64,000 bases of DNA from Leptolyngbya sp. SIOISBB (GTDB lineage: Bacteria; Cyanobacteriota; Cyanobacteriia; Phormidesmidales; Phormidesmidaceae): NCBI GenBank assembly GCA_010671905.1, contig JAAHII010000001.1, positions 930,001-994,000 of the forward strand, read 5' to 3'. Below the pieces are notes generated by a model, which worked only from the letters and a program-made list of their open reading frames with translations, ran no database searches and was not told where the DNA came from. Shown here piece by piece: positions 19,541 to 29,038 of the stretch; position 1 is the first letter of the stretch; each line of letters opens with the position of its first letter. A program made the position numbers and the translations under genes.

Positions 19541-19674
19541 AGACCAACTTCTCTGGACAAAAACACAGGCAAGCATACCCCAATTAAGGTAGCCTGCCGT
19601 TGAGGTTTCATGATTTTAGACTGTGCCAATCTCCTACGTCAGAATTTTTCGGGTTTGGTCTGAAGATCTTTGAC

Positions 19675-19818
19675 TCATCCCTGCCAAAGCCAATGGTCTG
19701 AGAGACTTTCCTGGAGCTTTGCCACAAGCTCAGCGGCGCTGCTAACGTCGTTAACATAGTTAGCATGCTCGCGAGCAATCGCCTCTGGGAGAGGGTAGTT
19801 TTCCAAAAGTTGGTTCAA
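19675..19818 (-). CDS. possible small ORF after the lipoprotein gene
   Basis: A TTG-initiated frame of 47 codons beginning two codons after the lipoprotein stop and in the same frame. The peptide ('LPEAIAREHANYVND', then 'SAAELVAKLQESLSDHW') looks like ordinary helical protein, not random translation. It may be a tiny gene, or the former C-terminus of the lipoprotein cut off by TGA. I do not recognise a family. Confidence 0.3.
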   Translation of the reverse strand: MNQLLENYPLPEAIAREHANYVNDVSSAAELVAKLQESLSDHWLWQG

Positions 19819-19824
19819 AACGGT

Positions 19825-20823
19825 TCATCGGTTAACTGTGATATCGAACTCAACACCGCCCATTTGATGTACAAACAGCACATCGGTATCGGGCAAAATT
19901 TCACCAAATTTCTTGAATGGCAACGTGGCTCCTGGAGCCAGCTTGTCTTCTGGCATCAGGATGGTGGAAAACGCAAAATTTTGGCGATCGCTACTGTAAG
20001 TCATACTAAACCCGTCAATCGCCTCTGCTGATTGGTTGGTGACGCACCCTATCAGCACCGACTCGCGATACTCATCAAAGTCGTAAGGATCTTTAGGCAA
20101 TTCATAAATTTGTAAGCTACTGAGGGCAATCGGCTGCTCCGACGGAGCCGGTTCTACCTCAGTACAAATTGCCTCGGAGGGTTCTCCCGCAGGTGCCTTG
20201 GCCGGAACATGAACCACCGCGATCGCTGTCGCAAATGTCTCTAGGGGTTGAAAGGCATATTCCTCATAGCCTGGCATCGGTTCCAAGGTGGTCACTTCAG
20301 CCACCGTCAATGCCGTAATCTCAGGGTCAAGTTCTGCTTGGTGTCTAAAGGGCACAGTCTGGCCCGGGGCAATATAATCGCCCGGAAAATCAACCATCGT
20401 TACCGCAAAGCCACTGCCTTGTTCATATGCAAAATTCAGGACTAATTCGACACCGGCGATCGCCGTTGCTGACTGATTAGTCAGGCAACCAATCAAATGC
20501 TCGAAGGGTTCCTCATCGTCGTTAAAGCTATCGAAATCAAACGGGATGGGCATCGGGCGATGAAACTGCAGATTGGTGATGGCCACAGGATCATTGAGAT
20601 CTCCTGGCTCGATTTGAGCACACAGCTCCGACGGTGGTGGTGCGACTTTGGCTGCAGCTGAGGGTGTGGCAGGCGTGGCAGCAGCGGAAACCTCTTTCTC
20701 GGCTTCTACAGTCGTACTCGTTTCCTCGATTGTGGTGGTCGGTGAGGCAGGAGCATCTGATGCTGATTTGGGTGTACACCCAATTGCTCCAAGGAGCCCC
20801 ACTGCTATCAACAACTTGCTCAT
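19825..20823 (-). CDS. lipoprotein with duplicated domain
   Basis: About 332 residues. The start at the ATG at 20823 gives a typical lipoprotein leader ending in 'LLGAIGC', with the Cys as the lipidation site. A Thr/Ala/Pro/Glu-rich linker follows. Two homologous halves come next, each beginning with a '(L/I)C(A/T)(Q/E)(I/V)EP' motif and containing 'LIGC(L/V)TNQSA.AI', then 'APG.T(V/L)PF' and a hydrophobic end. The conserved Cys residues suggest a disulfide in each half. I know no named family; it is probably an envelope protein of unknown role. It lies upstream of the kinase gene on the same strand. Confidence 0.7.
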   Translation of the reverse strand: MSKLLIAVGLLGAIGCTPKSASDAPASPTTTIEETSTTVEAEKEVSAAATPATPSAAAKVAPPPSELCAQIEPGDLNDPVAITNLQFHRPMPIPFDFDSFNDDEEPFEHLIGCLTNQSATAIAGVELVLNFAYEQGSGFAVTMVDFPGDYIAPGQTVPFRHQAELDPEITALTVAEVTTLEPMPGYEEYAFQPLETFATAIAVVHVPAKAPAGEPSEAICTEVEPAPSEQPIALSSLQIYELPKDPYDFDEYRESVLIGCVTNQSAEAIDGFSMTYSSDRQNFAFSTILMPEDKLAPGATLPFKKFGEILPDTDVLFVHQMGGVEFDITVNR

Positions 20824-21212
20824 CTGAAGGTGATCGGATCGCTGCCACACAGTTGAGTGCCATCGGACAATTGGAAGATGAGAAATCAGCATTGTCTAAT
20901 ACCGGAAATCAATAATAATTAGTGGAAGTAAATTTGTGTCTACCTACTGTTTTCCTTTGGTGTGGTATCGCTTGAGTAATCCGATAGCTCAAGCATTCCC
21001 ACAAGCTCATCAGGATTTGCCCGATTCGATTCGCGATACATTTCCCTAGGAAAGGTTATTGCCCTAAGGCATTGAATTAAGGGGCCATAGCAGAAAGATT
21101 AAGTTCTTCCTCAAGCGGGTTTCCCGTAATCAGTAAATTCCGCTGAGCCCTTAGAATAAAGTTGCTTTGTCGTGGGTATTGCGCCAAGCGTGTTGGCATT
21201 TGCGGGGTCTAT
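20824..21212. other. divergent promoter region
   Basis: About 390 bases between the lipoprotein gene and the GTPase pair. It holds a 7-bp inverted repeat GCTTGAG (20970-20976) / CTCAAGC (20988-20994). No gene is visible. Confidence 0.4.
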
Positions 21213-22772
21213 GTGGTGGTTGGCAAGCGGCTGTTAGAACGTCCCATTTTGGTTGGCGGGCTGGGACTTGCGGCCACCTTGAGTCTGTTAGGTGGTTTGT
21301 CTGATTTGTTGGCTGACAGCATGACGATCGCTGGACTCATTGCCGCCGGGGCAGGGGTTTGGTGGTGGCGACAACAATCTCCAAGTGCAAAGCCGGTGGC
21401 AGTCAAACCAGTTGCCCTGGTTGAGCGGGAGCAAGTGGAAGCAGCGATCGCGACCCTCAAAACCGACCTTGCCGCCCTTCAGGAAGAATTAGAGTCGCTA
21501 GCAACAGACACGAGAGAATCGATCATTACTCGTTTGGAGCACCGACGGCAGGCCCTGCTTCCAGAACTTGATAGAACTGCACTGAAAGTGGCAATCGCAG
21601 GCTATCCTCGCACGGGCAAATCCAGCCTACAGCCCTTCTTGACCGATCTCCTGCCCCCTGAATCCGACCATTCCTTAGCGCTAGCAGAAGTCCTACTCAC
21701 TGCCGAAACTGCCCATCCTGAAGCGATGGCTGAGCTATTGCAGCAGCAGGATGCAGTTGTTTACCTAGTTACCGAAGATCTAACGGAATCAGTCTGGGCA
21801 GATCTTAAAATCCTGACCCATGCCGGACAGCGCGTGATCTTGGGGTTGAACAAGCAGGACAACTACTTGCCCGAAGAGTGCAGCGCTGTGCTCGAACAAA
21901 TCCAAGACCGGCTGCGATCGCTGCCGTATGAGGTGTGCGCTGTGGCGATCGCCGCCGCACCCCGGCCGATCAAAGTTCGCACCTACGACGAATCGGGACA
22001 GGCGAGCGATCGCCTAGAAACACCCAAGCCCACGGTGGAACCACTCACCACTGCGATCAACCATTGGCTAGAGCAGGAAGTCGCCCATTTGGTCGCACAG
22101 ACAGTAATGCGTCAGGTACATCAGTTACGTCGCGATATTCAGACTGAGCTGAACCAGGCACGACATCGGCAGGCCCTACCGATAGTTGAACAGTTGCAGT
22201 GGGCGGCCGCCGCCACGGCGTTTGCCAGTCCCGTACCGTCGTTGGATCTGCTAGCGGCGATCGCGATCAACGGTCAACTGGTCATGGATTTGAGCAAAGC
22301 CTATCAACAGCCCCTGGCGCTCGATCAAGCCAAAACCATCGCGGCAGAATTAGCAGCCGTTGTGGTGAAGCTGGGGATCGTCGAAGTGTCGACTCAGCTA
22401 TTCACGACGACCCTCAAGAGTCATGCCGCCACCTTTGTGGTGGGGGGGAGTGTCCAAGCCTTCAGCGCCGCCTACTTGACCCGCCTTTCGGGAGAAAGTT
22501 TGATGGCCTACTTTGAAGAGCGCGCGTTGTCAGGCCAGGCAACATCGGCAGTCTCAGTAGAGGCCATTGGGCAAAAACTGCAAGCACTGATGCCGAGCAC
22601 TCAGCGTACGGAATTTCTGCAGACTCTCGTTAGCCAAGGTCTGCAAAAGCTCTCACCGAAAGCGGCCCCAGCCCTGACACCCGGTGAGACAGGGCCGCTT
22701 AACTTGTCCGCGACCGCGACCACCACCGTCCCTGTGCAAGCAGAGCCGGTTTCCTCTGGAGAGCGGCTCTAA
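21213..22772 (+). CDS. GTPase-like membrane protein with DUF697-type C-terminus
   Basis: About 519 residues. Two hydrophobic helices lie at the N-terminus ('PILVGGLGLAATLSLLGG' and 'MTIAGLIAAGAGVWWW'). A coiled segment follows, then a GTPase-like domain with P-loop 'GYPRTGKSS' and the G4 motif 'NKQD'. The usual DxxG of G3 is not visible in the shortened switch region, so hydrolysis is doubtful. The C-terminal half resembles DUF697. The start is uncertain: GTG codons at 21213 and 21216 are the likeliest, and the frame is open back to a TTG at 21162. It lies 36 bases before a second GTPase gene, so the two probably form an operon. Confidence 0.72.
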   Translation: MVVGKRLLERPILVGGLGLAATLSLLGGLSDLLADSMTIAGLIAAGAGVWWWRQQSPSAKPVAVKPVALVEREQVEAAIATLKTDLAALQEELESLATDTRESIITRLEHRRQALLPELDRTALKVAIAGYPRTGKSSLQPFLTDLLPPESDHSLALAEVLLTAETAHPEAMAELLQQQDAVVYLVTEDLTESVWADLKILTHAGQRVILGLNKQDNYLPEECSAVLEQIQDRLRSLPYEVCAVAIAAAPRPIKVRTYDESGQASDRLETPKPTVEPLTTAINHWLEQEVAHLVAQTVMRQVHQLRRDIQTELNQARHRQALPIVEQLQWAAAATAFASPVPSLDLLAAIAINGQLVMDLSKAYQQPLALDQAKTIAAELAAVVVKLGIVEVSTQLFTTTLKSHAATFVVGGSVQAFSAAYLTRLSGESLMAYFEERALSGQATSAVSVEAIGQKLQALMPSTQRTEFLQTLVSQGLQKLSPKAAPALTPGETGPLNLSATATTTVPVQAEPVSSGERL

Positions 22773-22808
22773 GCGACCCAACTCCCATCGTTTGTTGAGA
22801 ATGCCACT

Positions 22809-24212
22809 GTGTCCACTTCTGCCCCCAATCGCTTCCAGCAGGTGCGCCAGGCTTTACGCCAGAGCGTGCAGCGCTATGCGCCAACGCTGCAGCGATCGCA
22901 GCCGAATGCTGATCGGCAGAGTCAAAAGGCCGCCGTGCAAGATGGCGTTAGTGCCCTGGGGGCTTTAGAAGCGCGATTGGCCAAGCCGGTGCTGCGGATA
23001 GCGGTGTTCGGTCTTGTCAGTCGGGGCAAGTCGGCGGTCATTAATGCCCTAGTGGGAGAAGACATTCTGCCCACGGGGCCTTTGCATGGCGTGACGCGTT
23101 GGCCGCGCTCAGTTTATTGGCGACCGCCGATCGAGGCCGTTCATGATGTGGACGAGTTGCCCCAAATCGAACTCATCGACACGCCTGGCTTGGATGAGGT
23201 GGATGGTGAAGCGCGCGGGGCCATGGCTCAGGAAGTGGCTTACCAGGCCGATATGATTCTGTTTGTGGTGGCGGGTGACATTACCCGCACCGAATATGAT
23301 GCGCTGGTGACGTTGCAAGCGGCGAAAAAGCCGCTGCTGCTCGTGTTTAACAAGATTGATTTGTTTCCGGATACCGATCGCCAAGCCATCTACGATGTCC
23401 TGACGAATCTGTGGAAATCGACCCATCGCGATCGCCCCAACGCGGCTCTAGCCGTCGATGATGTGGTGATGATCGCGGCCGCTCCGACGCCGATGCAGGT
23501 CAGAGTTGAGTGGCCCGACGGCAAGATCACCCACGAATGGGAAAAACTGCCCCCGCAGATGGATAGCTTGAAGCAAGCCCTCCTCACGATCGCTCGTCAA
23601 GACGGCACCACCTTGATTGCCTTGAATGCCCTGCGCGAAGCGGATTCTTTAGAAACCGACATTGCCCGACGAGCGATCGCCCTGCACCATGAAGATGCGG
23701 AAGCGCTGATCTGGAAGTTTGCCAAATATAAGTCGCTAGCAGTGGCCCTGAATCCCATTGCGATACTCGATCTGGCCGGTGGATTCATCACTGACTTGGT
23801 CATGATTCGTGCCCTCGCAAAGCTTTACGGGCTCCCCATTACCCAGCACGAAGCGAAGAAGCTGTGGCAGGCGATCGCCAAAAGTTCCGGGACGCTACTA
23901 GCGAGTGAAATCGGCACGGGGCTCTTGCTCGGCACGGGCAAAGGGGCCGCCGCTGTGTGGAGCATGTTCGATAGTGCGGGAGGCTTTTCGGCTCTGTTGA
24001 GTGTGATGGCAGCCCAAGCCGGAGCATCCGGCTACGGTACCTACGCCGTTGGTAAAGCCACCCAAGTCTACCTAGAGCAAGGCTGTACTTGGGGACCCAA
24101 CGGCGTCAAAGCAGTCATGAAGGACATCCTCAGCCAGATCGATTCTGACTCCACTGTTTCCCGCCTGCGTCAAGAACTCGAAGCCCAACTGCTGGCCAGC
24201 AGTTCTAAGTAG
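22809..24212 (+). CDS. Era/dynamin-like GTPase with DUF697 domain
   Basis: About 467 residues starting at GTG. The GTPase domain is complete: G1 'GLVSRGKSA', G2 Thr in 'GVTRWPRS', G3 'DTPGLDE', G4 'NKID'. The C-terminal region (about 290-440) has alternating hydrophobic helices typical of DUF697, which often associates with membranes. It is paired with the upstream degenerate GTPase-like gene. Related cyanobacterial proteins have been linked loosely to membrane or cell-division functions, but no specific role can be assigned. Confidence 0.85.
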   Translation: MSTSAPNRFQQVRQALRQSVQRYAPTLQRSQPNADRQSQKAAVQDGVSALGALEARLAKPVLRIAVFGLVSRGKSAVINALVGEDILPTGPLHGVTRWPRSVYWRPPIEAVHDVDELPQIELIDTPGLDEVDGEARGAMAQEVAYQADMILFVVAGDITRTEYDALVTLQAAKKPLLLVFNKIDLFPDTDRQAIYDVLTNLWKSTHRDRPNAALAVDDVVMIAAAPTPMQVRVEWPDGKITHEWEKLPPQMDSLKQALLTIARQDGTTLIALNALREADSLETDIARRAIALHHEDAEALIWKFAKYKSLAVALNPIAILDLAGGFITDLVMIRALAKLYGLPITQHEAKKLWQAIAKSSGTLLASEIGTGLLLGTGKGAAAVWSMFDSAGGFSALLSVMAAQAGASGYGTYAVGKATQVYLEQGCTWGPNGVKAVMKDILSQIDSDSTVSRLRQELEAQLLASSSK

Positions 24213-24273
24213 CGATGGCAGCGTGAATATGCGAGGACATTCACGCTGATTAAACACAGTCGATTGAATCAGG

Positions 24274-24378
24274 TATGGCAAGCCGCAGTTCGATCAAGTC
24301 ACTCTCAATTTCTGAAACCGCTATCTGATAGGTATTTCAATTCCGCATTCCGACTTCAGCATTCCGCATTCTGCTATA
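24274..24378 (+). repeat. 105-bp dispersed TIR element, copy B
   Basis: Ends TATGGCA and TGCTATA, same orientation as copy A. The flanks share ATCAGG (24268-24273 and 24378-24383), which may be a target duplication overlapping the last base of the element. Confidence 0.75.
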
Positions 24379-24605
24379 TCAGGATTCTAGGAACGAGTGA
24401 CTTGACCGTAATTGCACACTCGGTCGCTCACGACGACGCAGTGGGAATGTTTCTGAGCAGCAATACCATAGGGCAAGACCGTACTTTGCGAACACAGGCT
24501 GCTACAGAGCTAGACGGTCTCTATTTTTATATCCATATCCATGTATGAAAATTTTCTGAGCGATTTCTGACTGACTGATGCGGTGCGCCGAAATCAATTT
24601 TAATA

Positions 24606-24637
24606 CATGGAAAATTCTAATCAGGAAATTTTCCATG
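24606..24637 (+). promoter_or_regulatory. 11-bp inverted repeat upstream of porin gene
   Basis: CATGGAAAATT (24606-24616) and AATTTTCCATG (24627-24637), perfect, with a 10-base loop. It lies about 280 bases before the porin start. A regulator-binding site or a leader structure are both possible. Confidence 0.35.
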
Positions 24638-24919
24638 CCCTTCAGAGCACAGATACCCCACTCCAGAAATAGCTCGATTCCTTTTCAGAGAGCTGATTTG
24701 AGCTTCTCAAAGGGTCTGATTTAAAGTCTTTCCCTATAACTTTTTGTTCATAAATCATTGATAAGTTCAATCACTCATAGCCTTGGGACGGCAACCTTGA
24801 AGGGCTATACTTCGTCCTAATTTCATGGATATCGGCTGACTTCTCTCGGCATTTGAGAGCGTTGGGGTCAGGCTCGTAGGGAGTCAGGCCACCTAAATTA
24901 ACGGTGTGTGAGGAATACA

Positions 24920-26860
24920 ATGTCAATCAACTTTAAGGGGCCACTGTGGCTGATGACGGCCTTGGCGATGGGGGTGTGTTTAAATCGAGCCGCGATCGCA
25001 GCGACGGAAACTAGCCCAGATATCCATTCGATAGGCCAGAAAGAACTCAAAGAACCAGCCCACAAAGTTGTAGAGGCGGAGGTGGCTCCACAAGAGTTTG
25101 AGACCGATTTGGCGATCGCGGCGGCCATTGCGCCTGCTGTTGTAAACCCTAGAGTGTCCTCGATTGAAGAGAGCGATCGCACCCACCAGGATCTGATCGC
25201 GGGCCTCCCCTTCACCGACCTAGAGACGGAAACAACTGAGAACAACACGGGCGGCACGAGTGATATTTGGCTGAGTCCCGAAGCCTCAGACAGCAGCGAG
25301 TCAGAACTATCGCAGCAAGGGCATGAGGCGTTGCCAGAGCCCCCCCTAGAACTGCGTAACCCCCAGGCTGTTGCGCAAACCACCACATTAGAAGAATTAT
25401 CTGACATCGACCCCAATCATTGGTCTTATCTCGCAGTTCAATCCCTCATCGAGGACTATGACTGTTTAGAAGGGTTTCCTGACGGCACGTTTAGGGGTAA
25501 CCAGTCATTGACGCGGTACGAGTTTGCTGCCGGCTTAAATGCCTGTTTGGATGAAGTCACCCAGCTCGCCGACCTCTTGCCAGAAGACCAAGAAACGATC
25601 GCGGCGTTGACCCAACAATTTGACGACGAACTCATCGAATTGACGACAGATGTAGATCGGCTAGCCGCCGTCATCGAAGAATTGCGAGCCAATCAATTTT
25701 CCCCGACGACCCGTTTGTTTGGTCAGGTGATCTTTGGTCTGCAGGGACGGACCAACAACACAGCCGATTTCTTCCCGGTCGACGGCAATGCGGAAACGGA
25801 TGATCCAGGCGCAGGTGCAATCGATTTCTATAGCAATGCCCAGCTCTCACTGATCAGCCGCCTCACCCGCCGCGATTTGTTGCTGATAAGTTTGCAAGCC
25901 GGACAGGGCAACAGCTTGTTCGATGCCAATACCAACACCGCGTTGGGGCTAACCAACAATATTCGTCTGGCTTACGAAGGCGATACTGACTTCGACGTTG
26001 AGCTGACCGATTTAACGTATCGTCGCTTGATTGGCGACAGCGTGGCCCTCATTGCCGGAGCTGCTGGGGTGAACCAAGTGAGCGTCTTTAGGGGGCCGAG
26101 TGAAGCTGAAGGGGCGGGTTCCGGGCCGCTGTCGGTCTTCGCCCAACGCAACCCGATCTTGAGTATCGGCAATGGTGATACTGGTTTAGGGTTTGACTGG
26201 CAAATTATTGATCGCCTGAGTTTGCAGGGGGTTTATACCGTTGCGGATGGCAATAACCCGAGCGAAAACGGCTTATTTGGGGGCGATCGCACCCTGGGCT
26301 TTCAGCTCACGGCTTCTCCATTTGAAACCGTTGATTTGGCGCTGAATTACGTTAATAGCTATAGCGAAAATGGCAACTTGGGTACAGGTATTGGCGATAC
26401 TCAACTGTCTGCGGGGGATGCCCTGACCACCAATGCTTTCGGAGCCACCCTAGACTGGGATGTGACACCTAGATTCACCCTTGGGGGCTGGGGCGGTTAC
26501 ACCACCTCGGTGACCCCTGGCGAAGATGGCTCGGTAGAAACCGTGAACTGGATGGCCTTTATGAACTTTCCGGATCTCTTTGGACCGGGTAATTTAGGTG
26601 GCCTTTATGTGGGGCAACCCCCTCGCATTACCAGTAGTGATTTGCGCCAGGGGCAAAATATTCCTGATTTGCTGGCAGGTAACCTCGGCGACCCAGGTGA
26701 TCAACCCGGCTCAACCTTACATATCGAAGCTTTCTACCGCTATCAAATGACTGACAATATCAGCCTGACGCCTGGCGTCATCGTTTTGTTCGAGCCGGCC
26801 AATGCCTCTGGCAGTGACACCATCACGATTGGGGCTTTGAGAACCACATTCCGGTTTTAG
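24920..26860 (+). CDS. iron-uptake porin (SLH plus OprB-like barrel)
   Basis: An outer-membrane channel of about 646 residues. A signal peptide lies at residues 1-28. A long acidic linker follows, then one SLH domain ('WSYLAVQSLIEDYDCLEGFP' and 'LTRYEFAAGLNACLDEV', about 155-215), a coiled coil ('FDDELIELTTDVDRLAAVIE') and a C-terminal beta-barrel ending in 'TFRF', with a terminal aromatic as in outer-membrane proteins. This order is that of the cyanobacterial SLH/OprB porins, several of which transport inorganic iron. The ATG at 24920 has GAGG upstream. It stands alone, followed by a hairpin. Confidence 0.88.
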   Translation: MSINFKGPLWLMTALAMGVCLNRAAIAATETSPDIHSIGQKELKEPAHKVVEAEVAPQEFETDLAIAAAIAPAVVNPRVSSIEESDRTHQDLIAGLPFTDLETETTENNTGGTSDIWLSPEASDSSESELSQQGHEALPEPPLELRNPQAVAQTTTLEELSDIDPNHWSYLAVQSLIEDYDCLEGFPDGTFRGNQSLTRYEFAAGLNACLDEVTQLADLLPEDQETIAALTQQFDDELIELTTDVDRLAAVIEELRANQFSPTTRLFGQVIFGLQGRTNNTADFFPVDGNAETDDPGAGAIDFYSNAQLSLISRLTRRDLLLISLQAGQGNSLFDANTNTALGLTNNIRLAYEGDTDFDVELTDLTYRRLIGDSVALIAGAAGVNQVSVFRGPSEAEGAGSGPLSVFAQRNPILSIGNGDTGLGFDWQIIDRLSLQGVYTVADGNNPSENGLFGGDRTLGFQLTASPFETVDLALNYVNSYSENGNLGTGIGDTQLSAGDALTTNAFGATLDWDVTPRFTLGGWGGYTTSVTPGEDGSVETVNWMAFMNFPDLFGPGNLGGLYVGQPPRITSSDLRQGQNIPDLLAGNLGDPGDQPGSTLHIEAFYRYQMTDNISLTPGVIVLFEPANASGSDTITIGALRTTFRF

Positions 26861-26866
26861 CGATCG

Positions 26867-26903
26867 TGCCCCCACGGAGTGTAACGCAGTTCCTCGTGGG
26901 GCA
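26867..26903 (+). terminator. hairpin after porin gene
   Basis: TGCCCCCACGGAG pairs with CCTCGTGGGGCA across a short loop, with one bulge and one mismatch, just after the porin stop. There is no long T-run, so it may be an mRNA-stabilising structure. Confidence 0.45.
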
Positions 26904-27044
26904 TCCGGAACTTCTCAAACGTTTATGACGTCTTGACACTCAATAATTTTGAGCATGAGTCTGTGAATCGTTAGCCATTTCACATCACAACATCCGAGCC
27001 ACCCAAATTCGCATCAGTATTTGTCATTCAACGGAGTCAACGAC

Positions 27045-28676
27045 ATGAGTCTTGCACTGTCTAACAGGTATACCCTCATCGGTTTAGTAAGTAGCCTCGC
27101 CCTTGCCGTGCCTGCGAGTCCGGGCTGGGCACAGCTCGATGTGACGGGTGGTGGGGCAGTGCTCAATGACGTTGACATCTTTGTGCCGACTGACGGCACG
27201 ATTGAAAACAGTGATGTGCCGGGCTCAACCGATACGCGAGCGGTCATTTACAACAGCACATTAGACGATAGCACCCTCCTGATTGAGACCAATCAGGGGA
27301 ATATTCCCGCTGACGCGATTTTCCGCATCAACACCTTACCGACCATCAGCACGGCTGGAAATGGTGAAGTTGCCACCGAAGCCAACCTGGTTGATAACTT
27401 TGTGGGATCTCAAGGGGATATTCTCGGGACGCTGTCATTTAGAGCGATCGGCCCTAGTGGTGCTCAGTTCTTCAACATTCCGACTGAAATACAGTTCGAG
27501 GTGGTCAGTCCGGAAACGCTGATGACTGGCGGCGACCCGTTTACCGAATATCGGGCAGAAAATTTCATCCTCCGAGAAACTGGATTTGTGACCGGTGCTT
27601 CAGGGATTGGTGTCGTACAGCGCCGTACCCCAGTCACGCTGGTGCAGTATCAAGCAGACCCTAACGACCCGGCTAACCAAATTGTGCTGGGCAATTTCAT
27701 CCCCTCCGGTGTATACGATGCCGAGCGCACCGGCAGTAGCTATGAAGCCGATTCAGTGGAATTGACCTTTGAAGATGGCATCATCTTTTCTCCACCAGGA
27801 TTTACCCTCGGCAGCACTGCCAATGGTGATGATGGCTTTGGCATGGATGATTTTGATGACGACGATGATTTTGATGGCGACGATGATTTTGATGACGATG
27901 ATGATTTTGACGACGATTTTGATAGCGGTCGTGGTACTCGGGTGATCATCAGCCGCGCTTTCACCAGCACGTCTCGGGTTGAATCCATCAGTATTTTTAA
28001 TGACGTCGCTATCATTAACCTGCCGTCGTTCGATGACATTGAGTTTGACGACGATGTCGATGATGTCGATGATGGCGATGACGACGATGACGATGACGAT
28101 GGCGACGATGACGATGACGGTATCGTGATCAATCCCAATGACGGTGGTAGCCAATTTCGTCCAGTCTTGCCGGTCCGCTTCATCGCGATCGGTGTGTTTG
28201 TCTTTAACAATGTGCCGTCTGGCCGGTGGGTTGATCCCCCGATGGCAGACGGGTTTGAATACACCATGACCCCTCGCGATATCCCTGTTGGCGTGGCTAG
28301 CCGGATCTTCCCTGGCATGACCGGAGAGGGCGAGGCTGATGATGCTGTGTTTACCCGCATCAGTGGCTTCCCCACAGGGGTTGATGCCGATGATACGTTT
28401 GAGGTTTCTGTTGACGGCATCGTGTTGGGTGAGTTTAGTCCTGGCGACATCCTGAGCTTTAATGACTATGCCGACGAGTTGGGCGATCGCCTCGTCGATG
28501 GCGGCGTCGCTCAATTTACGGTGAGCGAGATCAACCCAGCGGTAGATTCCCGCAACCCTGTCGCTTTTCCCCTCAAGGTGGATTTCAGCACGCCGACGGC
28601 GAGCTTTGAAATGCGCGCATTGGAAGCAACAGCAGCCGAAAATACGCCACAAGAAGTTTCGCAGATAGCGGAATAG
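27045..28676 (+). CDS. secreted Asp-rich protein of unknown function
   Basis: About 543 residues with a signal peptide (residues 1-30, cleavage near 'SPGWAQ'). The first 240 residues look like a beta-rich extracellular domain. Two almost pure Asp tracts follow, with Phe or Val every few residues, encoded by GAT/GAC repeats at about 27839-27925 and 28045-28120. A second beta-rich region ends the protein. The Asp tracts would bind divalent cations, most likely calcium. The ATG at 27045 has GGAG upstream. It follows the porin gene on the same strand. I recognise no family; calcium binding is inferred from composition only. Confidence 0.7.
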   Translation: MSLALSNRYTLIGLVSSLALAVPASPGWAQLDVTGGGAVLNDVDIFVPTDGTIENSDVPGSTDTRAVIYNSTLDDSTLLIETNQGNIPADAIFRINTLPTISTAGNGEVATEANLVDNFVGSQGDILGTLSFRAIGPSGAQFFNIPTEIQFEVVSPETLMTGGDPFTEYRAENFILRETGFVTGASGIGVVQRRTPVTLVQYQADPNDPANQIVLGNFIPSGVYDAERTGSSYEADSVELTFEDGIIFSPPGFTLGSTANGDDGFGMDDFDDDDDFDGDDDFDDDDDFDDDFDSGRGTRVIISRAFTSTSRVESISIFNDVAIINLPSFDDIEFDDDVDDVDDGDDDDDDDDGDDDDDGIVINPNDGGSQFRPVLPVRFIAIGVFVFNNVPSGRWVDPPMADGFEYTMTPRDIPVGVASRIFPGMTGEGEADDAVFTRISGFPTGVDADDTFEVSVDGIVLGEFSPGDILSFNDYADELGDRLVDGGVAQFTVSEINPAVDSRNPVAFPLKVDFSTPTASFEMRALEATAAENTPQEVSQIAE

Positions 28677-29038
28677 GGGCGGATTGCCAGGTTAGGCATC
28701 TGCGGCTAGATAACATACCCATGAATCAGTTTCAACTTCGCTCGACCTGCCAATATTGAGAGTTGAGCGGAGTTGAAGCTTGGCCTGCGGAGAGAATTTT
28801 CCAGTCCTTCCCTGAGTGCCCACCGAGCGCCATGACTAATGTTATTCAGCGTCAGTTCGGGTTAAAAAAGCTCCCGTCATCAGCATCTTGGGGGTGCATT
28901 TCCCCTCCTAAAGGTGGGGCAGGGGTGGGGTTTTCGACCCTTTTAAGTCTCCTTCGGACCCACCCCGCCCTGCGGCCACCCCTCCGCAGAGGGGATTGGG
29001 GTCACTGGTTAACGAAGAAGCGTTATCACGAGTTCACG
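28677..29038. other. intergenic region with inverted GC-rich repeat
   Basis: It lies between the convergent Asp-rich and sugar dehydrogenase genes. It holds a second copy of the GC-rich palindromic repeat at about 28897-28999 and no believable gene. Confidence 0.45.
28897..28999 (-). repeat. GC-rich dispersed palindromic repeat, second copy
   Basis: Read on the minus strand it matches the 16526-16608 copy through AATCCCCTC, GGAGGGGTG and CCGCAGGGCGGGGTGGGT. The outer arms can pair to form a long hairpin between convergent genes. Confidence 0.6.

Larger units (their letters stand above)
24213..24919. other. intergenic region with repeat copy B and a long hairpin
   Basis: About 700 bases. It contains the 105-bp element at 24274-24378 and an 11-bp perfect inverted repeat at 24606-24637, both listed separately. 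The remaining sequence is A/T-rich near the porin gene and would hold its promoter. Confidence 0.5.

Noticed and set aside
24264-24548. Plus-strand open frame of 94 codons
   Set aside because: It crosses the 105-bp element copy B; only the repeat is credible.
27740-28652. Two long minus-strand open frames (236 and 299 codons)
   Set aside because: They are mirrors of the GAT/GAC repeat of the Asp-rich gene (poly-Ser and Ile-Val runs), an expected artefact of the repeat.
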